Notes under the pieces: generated by a model
Told to the model about the DNA's origin: nothing
The model's database searches: none
Seen by the model: the letters and a program-made list of their open reading frames with translations, nothing else
Assembly: GCA_016870595.1 (NCBI GenBank)
Contig: VGBI01000024.1
Coordinates: forward strand, 1-32,128
Reading direction: 5' to 3'
DNA length: 32,128 nucleotides
From: Actinomycetota bacterium
Lineage (GTDB): Bacteria > Actinomycetota > Acidimicrobiia > IMCC26256 > PALSA-555
Part shown: positions 16,151 through 23,918 of the stretch, in pieces
Layout of the letters: every line of letters starts with the position of its first letter
How positions within the stretch are numbered: position 1 is the stretch's first letter
Position numbers and translations under genes: made by a program

Positions 16151-16936
16151 TCAGAACGGGTCGGCTGACCCCGGACCCGGATAGCCGGCAGTGAAGCCGC
16201 CGTCGGCGACGAACTCCGAGCCGGTCGAGTACGAGCTGTCATCCGACGCGAGGAACACCGCCATGGACGCGATCTCGGATGCCTCGCCCACTCGCCCCAT
16301 GGGCGCGTGACGCTTGGTCGCAGTCTCGATCATCGCTCGCACGGGCGCCCGGTCCTGCCCCGGAACCGCGGCGAGCAGCGTGTGTACGTTGCCCGGGTGG
16401 ATTGAGTTGACCCGGATGTTGCGCGGTGCCAGCTCCATCGCCGCGGCCTTCGTCATACCCCGCACCGCCCACTTGCTGGCCACGTAGGAGATGATGCGCG
16501 GCACGCCGACCAGGCCGTCCATCGACGAGATATTGATGATCGAGCCCCGACCCGCCGCCGTCATGGCGGCCACGACCGCCTTCATTCCCAGGAACACTCC
16601 CACCTGGTTCACGTCGATCACGCGCCGGTAGCTCTCCGCCGACATCTCCCACAGCGGCGCACCCTCTGCCGTCCCCGCATTGTTGACCAGCACGTCGAGG
16701 TGCCCGAAGCGCTCGACCGTCGTGGTGACTGCGCGATCCCACTCCGTCTCGTCGGTGACGTCGAGGTGGACCCACGCCGCCCCGTTGCCGAGCCGCTGGG
16801 CCGCCTCCGCCGACTCGATGTCGAGCACATCGGCGATCATCACCCGTGCGCCCTCGCCCACGAAGACCTCGGCCATCGCGAGGCCCAGTCCCCGGGCGCC
16901 CCCCGATATGAGCGCCACCCTGCCATCGAGCTTCAA
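16151..16936 (-). CDS. SDR-family oxidoreductase (hydroxysteroid-dehydrogenase-like)
   Basis: A classical SDR of 261 residues with a TTG start at 16934-16936, chosen because AAAGGAG sits seven bases upstream. Motifs are SGGARGLG near residue 12 (Ser in place of the usual Thr), VLVNNAG, IINISSMDG, YVASK (Tyr/Lys pair), and a C-terminal STGSEFVADGGFTAGYPG. The pattern is that of NAD-dependent 3-alpha/20-beta hydroxysteroid or cyclic alcohol dehydrogenases, though specificity cannot be assigned from sequence. It is the last gene of the minus-strand redox operon, 34 bases after the P450, consistent with oxidising the alcohol the P450 creates. Confidence 0.9.
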   Translation of the reverse strand: MKLDGRVALISGGARGLGLAMAEVFVGEGARVMIADVLDIESAEAAQRLGNGAAWVHLDVTDETEWDRAVTTTVERFGHLDVLVNNAGTAEGAPLWEMSAESYRRVIDVNQVGVFLGMKAVVAAMTAAGRGSIINISSMDGLVGVPRIISYVASKWAVRGMTKAAAMELAPRNIRVNSIHPGNVHTLLAAVPGQDRAPVRAMIETATKRHAPMGRVGEASEIASMAVFLASDDSSYSTGSEFVADGGFTAGYPGPGSADPF

Positions 16937-16970
16937 CGTTGTACTCCTTTCGTCGGACTCACCATCGGAC

Positions 16971-18275
16971 TCACGCCCGGCGTCGCACGATCTGGCGCTG
17001 CAGGGCGCCGAGGTGGAGGTGCCCGAAGCGGGTCGGCTCGCCGACGAGCTCAAGTCGGGGCAGTAGCGAGAGGAGCACCCGGAGGACCGCACGCAGCTCC
17101 CAGCGTGCGAGGTTGGCACCGAGGCAGAAGTGCGCCCCATGCCCGAACGCGAGGTGGGAGTTGGGCCAGCGCCCGACGTCGAAGCACCCGACGTCGAAGC
17201 AGTAGGGATCGGCAAAGGCCCGCTCGTCGCGGTTGGCCACCGGGTAGAACACTCCCACCGTATCGCCCGCGCGGATCCGCCGGCCGTGCAGCGCGACGTC
17301 GGCCGTCGCGGTCCGGGCGAACTGGATGACCGGCGAGGTCCAGCGCAGGATCTCCTCCACCGCCGGCTCGACGAGCTCCGGATCGGCGCACAGCCGTACG
17401 AGCTGGTCGGGGTGCTGCAGGAGTGCGATCACCCCACCCGTGGTGGCGTTACGGGTGGTCTCGTTCCCGGCGGCGAGGAGGAGCAACACGTACCCGTGGA
17501 GTTGCTGGTCGGTGAGCGGGCATCCGTCGACCTCCCCCGTGGCGATGCGCGAGAGGAGCCCGCCGGAGTCATCCGCCCGCCCGCGGTCGGCGATCTCCTG
17601 GCAGTACCGGAAGAGCTCGGTGCCCTTCCGCAGGCGCAGCTCGTCGTAGGTCTCGCCCGGGAGTGCGGCGCGCATCATCGCCTTGCGCAGGCTGAACCCG
17701 AAGCCGAAGTACTGGTGCACCCGCTCCCAGTCGTCGACCGGGAGCCCGACGAGATCGCACATCGTGGCGAGCGGCAGCATGACCGAGAAGTCCTCAACCA
17801 GGTCCGCGGAGCCGTTCGCCTCGAGGAGCTGGGCGAACTCGCCCACGAACCGCTCGGCGTACTGCGCCAGGTGCGCCTCGAGCCCGCGCATGGCCCGGGG
17901 GGTGAACGACCGGGCCTCGAGATTACGGAACTTCGTGTGGCGCGGCTTGTCCATGTAGACGAGGTCCGGGACCTCGTCGACGTCCCAGCCGAACTGCTCG
18001 TTGCGGATCCGGTAACGGGCCCGCATCCCTTCGTCCTCGTCACGGGTCGCGAGGCGCAGGCGCGGGCCACCGTTGACGAACAGCCGGTCGTTCGAGCCGA
18101 CGAAGTGCACGTCGTCGTACCGGGTAATCGCCCAGAACGGCTCGATGTCGTCACGCGCATACCAGAACACCGGCGCCGTGTCCCGCAGCAGGTCCCACGC
18201 CCGCCAGGGGTACCCCTCGCGCTCGTAGCGTTCGGTCGAGTGGATGTCGAGCTCGTCGAGAGCGGCCGAGGTCAT
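16971..18275 (-). CDS. Cytochrome P450
   Basis: The 434-residue soluble bacterial P450 has the I-helix AAGNETTR, the K-helix E-x-x-R in EEILRW, and the heme loop FGHGAHFCLGANLAR with the thiolate ligand Cys384. Early segments such as MDKPRHTKFRNLEARSFTPR followed by AM match the CYP124/125/142-like group that acts on sterols and branched lipids, an impression only. It uses O2 and electrons from a ferredoxin and reductase, neither of which is encoded here. ATG 18275 has GGAGGAG upstream. Just before the heme loop it carries a 15-bp in-frame tandem duplication that repeats five residues (CFDVG). Confidence 0.94.
   Translation of the reverse strand: MTSAALDELDIHSTERYEREGYPWRAWDLLRDTAPVFWYARDDIEPFWAITRYDDVHFVGSNDRLFVNGGPRLRLATRDEDEGMRARYRIRNEQFGWDVDEVPDLVYMDKPRHTKFRNLEARSFTPRAMRGLEAHLAQYAERFVGEFAQLLEANGSADLVEDFSVMLPLATMCDLVGLPVDDWERVHQYFGFGFSLRKAMMRAALPGETYDELRLRKGTELFRYCQEIADRGRADDSGGLLSRIATGEVDGCPLTDQQLHGYVLLLLAAGNETTRNATTGGVIALLQHPDQLVRLCADPELVEPAVEEILRWTSPVIQFARTATADVALHGRRIRAGDTVGVFYPVANRDERAFADPYCFDVGCFDVGRWPNSHLAFGHGAHFCLGANLARWELRAVLRVLLSLLPRLELVGEPTRFGHLHLGALQRQIVRRRA
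17172..17201. repeat. 15-bp perfect tandem duplication inside the P450 gene
   Basis: CCCGACGTCGAAGCA occurs at 17172-17186 and again at 17187-17201 with no mismatch. It is in frame and doubles a five-residue stretch, giving CFDVGCFDVGRWPN where homologues normally have one FDVxRxPN. Identical copies suggest a recent event. Confidence 0.9.
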
Positions 18276-18305
18276 GGCGCCTCCTCCGGCGTGGTGCGGC
18301 AGCCG

Positions 18306-19388
18306 TCAGCGCCGGGTGCGGTGGGTGCCTATCCGACCGGTGGTCATGGGCAGGTCCAGGTAGGTCTTGATGCCGGGGTCCGGCGCATCGCACACGTCGG
18401 GGACGGCGTTCACGCAGTGGAACCCGACCGTGCTCATCCCCTGCGCAGTCTTCTCGGGCTGGGTGAGGTCGGGCGCGACCTCGACGTCGACCACGAGCTC
18501 CACGTCACCTTCGACGTGGATCCGCCAGCCAGACGCGCGTGGGATGTCCATACGGGATTCGAGTCGGCCCATGGATAGGTCGTCCATGAACCACACCTGC
18601 TCCTGCACAATCTCGGTACCCTCGCGCGTGCGCCCGACGTGGCGGTAGTGGTTCAGGCCGATCGTGCCGGCCTCGATGGTGCCGACGGCGGTCTCGATCG
18701 GCTCGGCGGCGAGGATGAAGTCGTGGTGCTGCGCGTAGTCGACGATCTCACTTCCGAGCCCTTCGGCGATCATCTCGATCGGCTCGTACCAGAAGCTGGT
18801 GAGCGCCTCCTTGATCGGGTTGTTCATGGCCTCTTCGGGCGTCTTGCCGAGGTTCATCAGCTCGCGGATCACACCGACCGATCCGTAGTCGCGGCAGTCT
18901 CCGTACTCGGTCATCGTGATCCGGTCGATGCGGTTGCACCAACCGCTGAAGGTGAGCGGGAAGCGCTCCGCGATACCGCCGGGGTTGGTGCCCGAGGCGT
19001 GGAGGTTCGTGCCGCCGTCGCGACACGCCTCCGTGAGCAGCGCGGTCGTCTCCGGGTCCTGGATGAACGGGAACCAGAACGGGCACGGCGTCACGATATG
19101 CGTCCCGCCCCGCAGGATGCGGGCCATCTCTGCGGTGTCCCACGGCATCGGCGAGTAGACGATGCAGTCGGGTCGGAGCGCGAGGATCTCGTCGACGTCC
19201 ATCGTGGTAACGACGCCGGTGGGTGGCAGCCCGACGAGCTCGCCGGCGTCACGACCGGCCTTGTCGTCGCTGTAGACCTTCACTCCGACGAGGTCGAGCT
19301 GCGGGTGCGCGATGATCCGCTTCAGCGCGGCGCTCCCCACGACGCCCGTCGCCCAGGCCACGGTCCGGTAGCGCTTCGTTACGTCCAT
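18306..19388 (-). CDS. DapB-like NAD(P)-dependent reductase (dihydrodipicolinate reductase-like / diaminopentanoate dehydrogenase-like)
   Basis: A protein of about 360 residues. Two consecutive ATGs (19391 and 19388) follow GAGGAG; the second has the better spacing. It begins with a Rossmann fold, VAWATGVVGSAALKRIIAHP, then LVGVKVYSDDKAGRDAGEL and DCIVYSPMPWDTAEM as in DapB N-domains. A catalytic-type domain with HASGTNPGGIAERFPL follows. This family is common in actinobacterial catabolic clusters, is usually annotated as dihydrodipicolinate reductase-like, and has mostly unproven substrates. It is much longer than true DapB (about 250) and lacks lysine-pathway neighbours, so lysine synthesis is unlikely. 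It lies 30 bases before the P450 gene in the operon. Confidence 0.85.
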   Translation of the reverse strand: MDVTKRYRTVAWATGVVGSAALKRIIAHPQLDLVGVKVYSDDKAGRDAGELVGLPPTGVVTTMDVDEILALRPDCIVYSPMPWDTAEMARILRGGTHIVTPCPFWFPFIQDPETTALLTEACRDGGTNLHASGTNPGGIAERFPLTFSGWCNRIDRITMTEYGDCRDYGSVGVIRELMNLGKTPEEAMNNPIKEALTSFWYEPIEMIAEGLGSEIVDYAQHHDFILAAEPIETAVGTIEAGTIGLNHYRHVGRTREGTEIVQEQVWFMDDLSMGRLESRMDIPRASGWRIHVEGDVELVVDVEVAPDLTQPEKTAQGMSTVGFHCVNAVPDVCDAPDPGIKTYLDLPMTTGRIGTHRTRR

Positions 19389-19426
19389 CATCGTCTCCTC
19401 GGGTCGAGAGATTCCAATATCTGCGA

Positions 19427-20416
19427 TCAGGCCGCAGCCACGCAGGTCACGAGCTTGCCCATCACTGCGCCGTGCGCAAGCGCGTCGAGCGCCTCCGGCA
19501 CCGTCGCGAACGGAATCTCGGTCGCCGTGCAATGCACGCGCCCCGACGCGACCATCGCCAACAACGCCTCGTGGTCGGCCTCATTGTCGGATCGGGCGAG
19601 ACCGCCGGCGTACACCCCGATGAGCGACCCGTGCCGACGCACAAGCTCCCAGACGTCGACGTCGGCCCACGATCCGGAGGCGAAGCCCACGGCGAGCAAC
19701 CGGCCCTGCGGTGCGAGGCATCGCACGGTGGCGCCACCGGCCGAGCCCCCGACCGGGTCGTACACCACATCGACGCCCCGACCGTCGGTCGTGTCAAGGA
19801 CGGCGGCCACCACGTCGTCCACCCAACGGTCGATGACGACGTCGGCCCCCAGACGGGCGCAGAACCTACTCTTCTCGGGACCCGCCGCCACGCCGATGAC
19901 CGACGCACCGAGGGCCCGGGCGAGCTGCACCGCCGCCGCACCCGTCCCACCCGCCGCCCCGAGCACGAGCACGTGCTCACCCGGACGCAGCGCCGCGCGT
20001 CGGACGAGTCCGATCCATGCCGTACCGAAGCCGATCCGCAGGGTCGCTGCGGCGACGTCGTCCATGTCGTCGGGGACCCGGTAGCACGACTCGACACGAG
20101 CGATCGCGAACTCGGCGAGACCGCCGCGACCGTCGAAGAAGTTGGTCACCGCCATGAGCCGCGTCCCCGGCTGGAAGTCGACGCCAGCGCCCACGGCATC
20201 GACCACACCACAGACCTCCTGACCGGGAACGAACGGCCGAGGTGGGGCGATCGCGTAGGCGTCTCGGCACATCAGTGCGTCGGGCAGACCGAGCCCCGCC
20301 ACCCGCACCGCCAGACGGACCTCACCGGGCCCAGGGGTCGGCACGGCGAGGTCCACCGCCCGGACCACCCGGCCAGGCTCGCCCACACCCTGGACCTGCC
20401 ATGCCCGCACGCCCAT
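19427..20416 (-). CDS. Zinc-independent MDR oxidoreductase (NADPH:quinone reductase-like)
   Basis: This 329-residue medium-chain dehydrogenase has no zinc ligands. The N-domain holds VAGLGLPDALMCRDAY and FVPGQEVCGVVDAVGAGV. The nucleotide-binding motif GAAGGTGAAAVQLARALGAS and the later DVVYDPVGG are typical of quinone or enoyl reductases of the QOR family. ATG 20414-20416 is preferred because the in-frame ATG at 20473 would overlap the upstream SDR and GGGAG lies just ahead of the chosen one. The likely reaction is NADPH-dependent reduction of an activated double bond or quinone. It is the third gene of the redox operon. Confidence 0.88.
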   Translation of the reverse strand: MGVRAWQVQGVGEPGRVVRAVDLAVPTPGPGEVRLAVRVAGLGLPDALMCRDAYAIAPPRPFVPGQEVCGVVDAVGAGVDFQPGTRLMAVTNFFDGRGGLAEFAIARVESCYRVPDDMDDVAAATLRIGFGTAWIGLVRRAALRPGEHVLVLGAAGGTGAAAVQLARALGASVIGVAAGPEKSRFCARLGADVVIDRWVDDVVAAVLDTTDGRGVDVVYDPVGGSAGGATVRCLAPQGRLLAVGFASGSWADVDVWELVRRHGSLIGVYAGGLARSDNEADHEALLAMVASGRVHCTATEIPFATVPEALDALAHGAVMGKLVTCVAAA

Positions 20417-20426
20417 ACGCTCCCGC

Positions 20427-21299
20427 TCAGCCGCCGCCCACGAGGTGGGCGGTGGCGTGGCACCCGAGGACATCGTCCACGTCGCGTCGTCTCTCAGCAG
20501 AGCTGGTCGGTGTAGTCGTCGGTGCCATGGTTCGTGGGGATGAACGCCGCCTGCACGGCGAGCTTGGTGACCCTACTCGCTTCGATCCCCTCCTGCGCTC
20601 GGCGAAGAGCTCGTCCCAGCACTCCTGGGGATCGCACTCGAGGAAGTGCAGCACCTGAACGATCCGTTCGACGCCCTCAGACTGGCGCACGTGGGCGAGC
20701 TCGTCACCCGGCGGTGGACACGGTGCGAAGCGCATGGCGACGACGCTTGGACTCAGTACGCTCACCCCGACTCCGCTGCCGTCGAGCTCCCGGCACAGCG
20801 ACTCCGACAGGCCAACCATTGCGTGCTTCGTCGCGCAGTACATCCCAATCGTGGCCGAGGTGACGAGGCCCGCCTCGCTTGCGGTGTTGACGATGTGTCC
20901 CCCCTGGGCGACGAGGATCGGGGCGAACGCAGCGACGCCGTAGGCAACCCCCAGGAGGTTGACACCCACGGTCCACTGCCAGTTGCGCGGCTGGGTCACC
21001 AGCATCGGCCCCGCCGGCGCGACGCCGGCGTTGTTGCACACGAGATGGACGGCCTCGTAGCGATCGAGCGTGGCGTCGGCGAGCGCGCGCACCGCATCGG
21101 GATCGGCGACGTCGATCGGGACCGCGACGACGTCACCGGATCCGGCCAGCCGATCGGCCTCCGCCACCAGCCGGGCCTCCTCCACATCGGCCATCACGAT
21201 GCGCATCCTTTCGGCGAGGAAGCGCGCACACAGGGCGAGACCGATGTCGCTGGCCGCGCCCGTGACCACGGCGACCTTGTCGTAGAGCTCCGTCGACAT
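20427..21299 (-). CDS. SDR-family oxidoreductase with probable C-terminal frameshift
   Basis: The SDR motifs are intact: TGAASDIG near residue 14, LVCNNAGVAP, HIVNTASEAG, and YCATK for the Tyr/Lys pair. Translation from ATG 21297-21299 (GAGG eight bases upstream) stays normal to about DELFAER near 20597. After that the frame becomes Arg/Ser-rich and runs to 20427. The neighbouring frame instead reads QEGIEASRVTKLAVQAAFIP, then TNHGTDDYTDQLC and a TGA at 20494-20496. That is a typical SDR tail. One missing base near 20595-20600 would restore a 268-residue enzyme. Either the gene carries a recent lesion sparing all catalytic residues, or the base is a sequencing error. It is the second gene of the redox operon. 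Confidence 0.85.
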   Translation of the reverse strand: MSTELYDKVAVVTGAASDIGLALCARFLAERMRIVMADVEEARLVAEADRLAGSGDVVAVPIDVADPDAVRALADATLDRYEAVHLVCNNAGVAPAGPMLVTQPRNWQWTVGVNLLGVAYGVAAFAPILVAQGGHIVNTASEAGLVTSATIGMYCATKHAMVGLSESLCRELDGSGVGVSVLSPSVVAMRFAPCPPPGDELAHVRQSEGVERIVQVLHFLECDPQECWDELFAERRRGSKRVGSPSSPCRRRSSPRTMAPTTTPTSSAERRRDVDDVLGCHATAHLVGGG

Positions 21300-21342
21300 A
21301 GGTCCGTCCTCTTTCGGCGGGCTGCGCCCGACACCGCTGGGA

Positions 21343-22449
21343 TCACGCGCCGGGCTCGATGGTGATCGCGATCGCGTCCTTCGAGGGATCGGTAAGGCAC
21401 CGCACCGCGTCCGCAGCGCGGTCAAGCCCGAAGTGGTGCGTGTGCATGGCGGCGAGCGCGGCCGGTGGACGTTCGAGGAGGCGGACCGCATGTGCGAAGC
21501 TCCGGTGGTCGACGGCACGCACGCCGACCAGACGCAGCCGCCGCAGCGCAACGTCGTCGACCGGGAAGCCGTCGACGCGATGGCCGGCGCCCTTCAGCCC
21601 GCCGAGGACCACGGTGCCGCCCGTCCGCACCATCCGCAGCGCGTCGAGCACGGGACCGGTGGCGTGCGGCGTCGTGTCGACGACGACGTCGACGCCCTCG
21701 CCACCCGTCGCCGCAAGCACCCGATCCACGGGGTCGTCCTGCTCGACGTCGATCACCGCATCAGCGCCGAGCTCCGCCGCCAGTGCGAGCTTGTGCCCGT
21801 CGCGCAAGCCGAGGCCGGTGACCGCGACGAACGCTGCTCCCGCGGCCCGGGTGGCGACCACGCTCGCGAGCCCGCGCTGGCCGGGTCCGAGCACGGCGAC
21901 GGTGGCGCCGTAGCGGAGGCCGGGTGCGTGGACCGCCCACGCGAACCCGGCGCCGAGGGCGTTGTAAAGGGCCGCGACCCGGAGCGGCACGTGGTCGGGG
22001 ACGCGGTGCGGCACTGCGCCCGAGGGGAGGTACAGCATCTCGGCGTATCCGCCCCACAACGACGGCGGTCGCGTCGTGGGGATGAAGCCCAACGTGCCCG
22101 GCTCGACCCGGCACTGGTCACCGCGCAGGCAGCCGCCGCAGCGGCCACAGCCGAGGTCGGCCTGCAGCACCACGCGATCGCCCACCCCGATCCTCCAGCG
22201 CGCCGCCGCCCGGTCACCGATCGCGACGATCCGTCCCACCGGCTCGTGGCCCGGGATCACCGGATACCGCAGCGGCACCGCCCCGCTGAACGTCTCGGCG
22301 TCGGTCCCACAGATACCGCAGGCCTCTACCTGGAGCAGGGCGTCATCGGGGCCGATCGCCGGGACCGCGAAGCGCTCCAGCTCCAGCACGCCAGGGCCGG
22401 TCTGCACCACAGCCGCAACGTCGCCCTCCGGTATCTCTTGAACCCGCAT
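21343..22449 (-). CDS. Zinc-dependent alcohol dehydrogenase (MDR superfamily)
   Basis: The 368-residue protein carries catalytic zinc residues Cys44 (CGICGTD) and His68-Glu69 (PGHEPVG), and the structural zinc cluster CGRCGGCLRGDQC (Cys101, 104, 107, 113). The last spacing is five residues instead of the usual seven. A Rossmann motif GPGQRG follows near the middle. It should interconvert an alcohol and an aldehyde or ketone with NAD(P). ATG 22447-22449 is chosen over a TTG at 22467. It is the first gene of the six-gene minus-strand operon, so that promoter lies in the 55-bp gap shared with the divergent nitroreductase. Confidence 0.9.
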   Translation of the reverse strand: MRVQEIPEGDVAAVVQTGPGVLELERFAVPAIGPDDALLQVEACGICGTDAETFSGAVPLRYPVIPGHEPVGRIVAIGDRAAARWRIGVGDRVVLQADLGCGRCGGCLRGDQCRVEPGTLGFIPTTRPPSLWGGYAEMLYLPSGAVPHRVPDHVPLRVAALYNALGAGFAWAVHAPGLRYGATVAVLGPGQRGLASVVATRAAGAAFVAVTGLGLRDGHKLALAAELGADAVIDVEQDDPVDRVLAATGGEGVDVVVDTTPHATGPVLDALRMVRTGGTVVLGGLKGAGHRVDGFPVDDVALRRLRLVGVRAVDHRSFAHAVRLLERPPAALAAMHTHHFGLDRAADAVRCLTDPSKDAIAITIEPGA

Positions 22450-22490
22450 TGACGCCACCGTACCCAAGACCTGAGGATCGCCTCGGGCGG

Positions 22491-22497
22491 GTTACCC
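22491..22497 (+). promoter_or_regulatory. Candidate -10 element giving a near-leaderless nitroreductase transcript
   Basis: TTACCCT (containing TACCCT, which fits the actinobacterial TANNNT pattern) ends seven bases before the ATG at 22505. No Shine-Dalgarno is visible, so transcription would start at or next to the start codon, as is common in actinobacteria. The 55-bp gap also holds an imperfect inverted repeat (CCTGAGG / CCTCGGG). Confidence 0.3.
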
Positions 22498-22504
22498 TGC
22501 GCCG

Positions 22505-23155
22505 ATGGGCCCACACCCCGTCCTCCCGCTGACGATCGACGAGCTGCTCACCACGACCCGCGCCGTCCGCCGCCGCCTCGACCTGAGCCGCCCCGTGCCC
22601 CGCTCCGTGGTGGAGGAGTGCCTGCGCCTCGCCTTCCAGGCCCCCAACGGCTCCAACGGGCAGGACTGGCGTTGGGTGCTCGTCGACGACCCCGACCTTC
22701 GCTGCGAGATGGCCGCCATCTATCGCGCCGGCATGGCCGACCACGCCGCCCGGGATCGCGGCGCCGAGGCCGCCGCACCGCCCGCCGACGATCGGGTCGC
22801 CGCCTCGGTGGCCCATCTCGCCGAGCACCTCGGTGAGGTGCCCGTGCTCGTGGTGCCCACGATCGGACTCCGCTACGGCGACATGAGCACGTTCCAGTCC
22901 GCAAGCCGGTGGGGCTCGGTACTCCCCGCGGTGTGGAGCTTCCACCTCGCGCTCCGCAGCCGCGGCCTCGGCAGCGCGTGGACCACCATCCACCTCTACC
23001 GCGAAACCGAGATGGCCGAACTCCTCGGCATCCCCGACGACGGTCAATCCCAGGTCGGCCTCTTTCCCGTTGCGTACACCCTCGGCACCGAGTTCGCGCC
23101 CGCCGACCGGACGCGCTCCGACCGCTGCTTCGGCTGGAACCGCTATCCGTCCTGA
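22505..23155 (+). CDS. Nitroreductase-family FMN oxidoreductase
   Basis: This 216-residue protein has the family's N-terminal TTTRAVRRRLDLSRPVPRSV (FMN phosphate-binding arginines), then FQAPNGSNGQDWRWVLVDD. A central helix has SVLPAVWSFHLALRSRGLGS, and the C-terminal ELLGIPDDGQ is followed by an FPVAYTLG strand. Members reduce nitro groups, quinones, enones or flavins with NAD(P)H, usually as dimers with FMN. It is divergent from the redox operon and is the last intact gene before the integrase remnant. A role in reducing an unsaturated intermediate is possible but only inferred. Confidence 0.9.
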   Translation: MGPHPVLPLTIDELLTTTRAVRRRLDLSRPVPRSVVEECLRLAFQAPNGSNGQDWRWVLVDDPDLRCEMAAIYRAGMADHAARDRGAEAAAPPADDRVAASVAHLAEHLGEVPVLVVPTIGLRYGDMSTFQSASRWGSVLPAVWSFHLALRSRGLGSAWTTIHLYRETEMAELLGIPDDGQSQVGLFPVAYTLGTEFAPADRTRSDRCFGWNRYPS

Positions 23156-23290
23156 CGCACACGGCCTTCGGGCGGCCGCCGAGTGCTGTGCGCTGCTGAC
23201 CTCCCATTCGACCTCTCCGGGCCTCCCGTTCAACCTCGCTCGCACTGACTCGCAGGGCGTTCGCACCGCAGCCCGAACACGCGATGACGG

Positions 23291-23819
23291 CTACGCCGTG
23301 GACTCGGCTCGCTGGGGCACCGGCGGCTTCACCAGGGTGGCGACGTTGCGCGACACCAGCCCGAAGCGCTGCGCGTCGGCCAGCGACCGCCGGATTGCGA
23401 TGTGCACGTTGCGGACCGTTTTTGGGGGCGAGGCCGCCGCCGTAGCGCTTCCCCTCCCGCAGCAGGTCGGCGCACAGCTCCTCGAGGTCGAGGGGCCGAA
23501 GAGGCTGGAGCTGGACTGAGCCGAGGCGGTCGCTCACTCGCTGGAGGCCGTTGCGGCAGTCCCGCAGGGTCGACGCCCGGACCTTGGGCACCATCGTCTC
23601 GAGCCAGCGTTCGATCCACTCGCCGAGCGTCTGCGGATCCCGGGCCACGTGAGTGCCCCCGTCGAGGGTCCGCATGGTCCCAGCCAATGCCCGCTCGGCG
23701 TCCTTCTTGGTGCGCAACCCGCCCTTAGTCTGCTGACGGCGCCAGCCCGTGGCCTGGTCACGCCCGACGTCCACGACGTGCGTCCAGGTTGCTCCCCGCC
23801 GGTGCACGTGGCCCCGCAT
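23291..23819 (-). pseudogene. Tyrosine-type site-specific integrase, truncated and frameshifted
   Basis: From the ATG at 23817-23819 the protein begins MRGHVHRRGATWTHVVDVGR, then KGGLRTKKDAERALAGTM (AP2-like N-terminal DNA-binding part) and TLGEWIERWLETMVPKVRAS (SAM-like core-binding domain). In the run of five T at 23419-23423 one extra base shifts the frame. Removing it gives KTVRNVHIAIRRSLADAQRF and SRNVATLVKPPVPQ, as in actinophage and ICE integrases. Even then it ends at TAG (23291-23293) after about 175 residues. The whole catalytic domain with the R-H-R-Y residues is absent, and I see no trace of it in 23156-23290. It cannot recombine DNA. It lies next to the tRNA-Leu 3' end and reads away from it. 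Confidence 0.85.
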
Positions 23820-23918
23820 GCCGGAGTGCCTTCGCAAAGCGTGAGCAAATCGGGAGAAGGACCTCCAGGGGGCGACCTCCCCGAGTCCCTTCAGAGCACG
23901 ACACCCCAGGTCAGCGTG

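Noticed and set aside
18306-19388. A lysine-pathway dihydrodipicolinate reductase (dapB)
   Set aside because: It is about 100 residues too long, has no lysine genes nearby and sits inside a catabolic operon; only the fold is shared.
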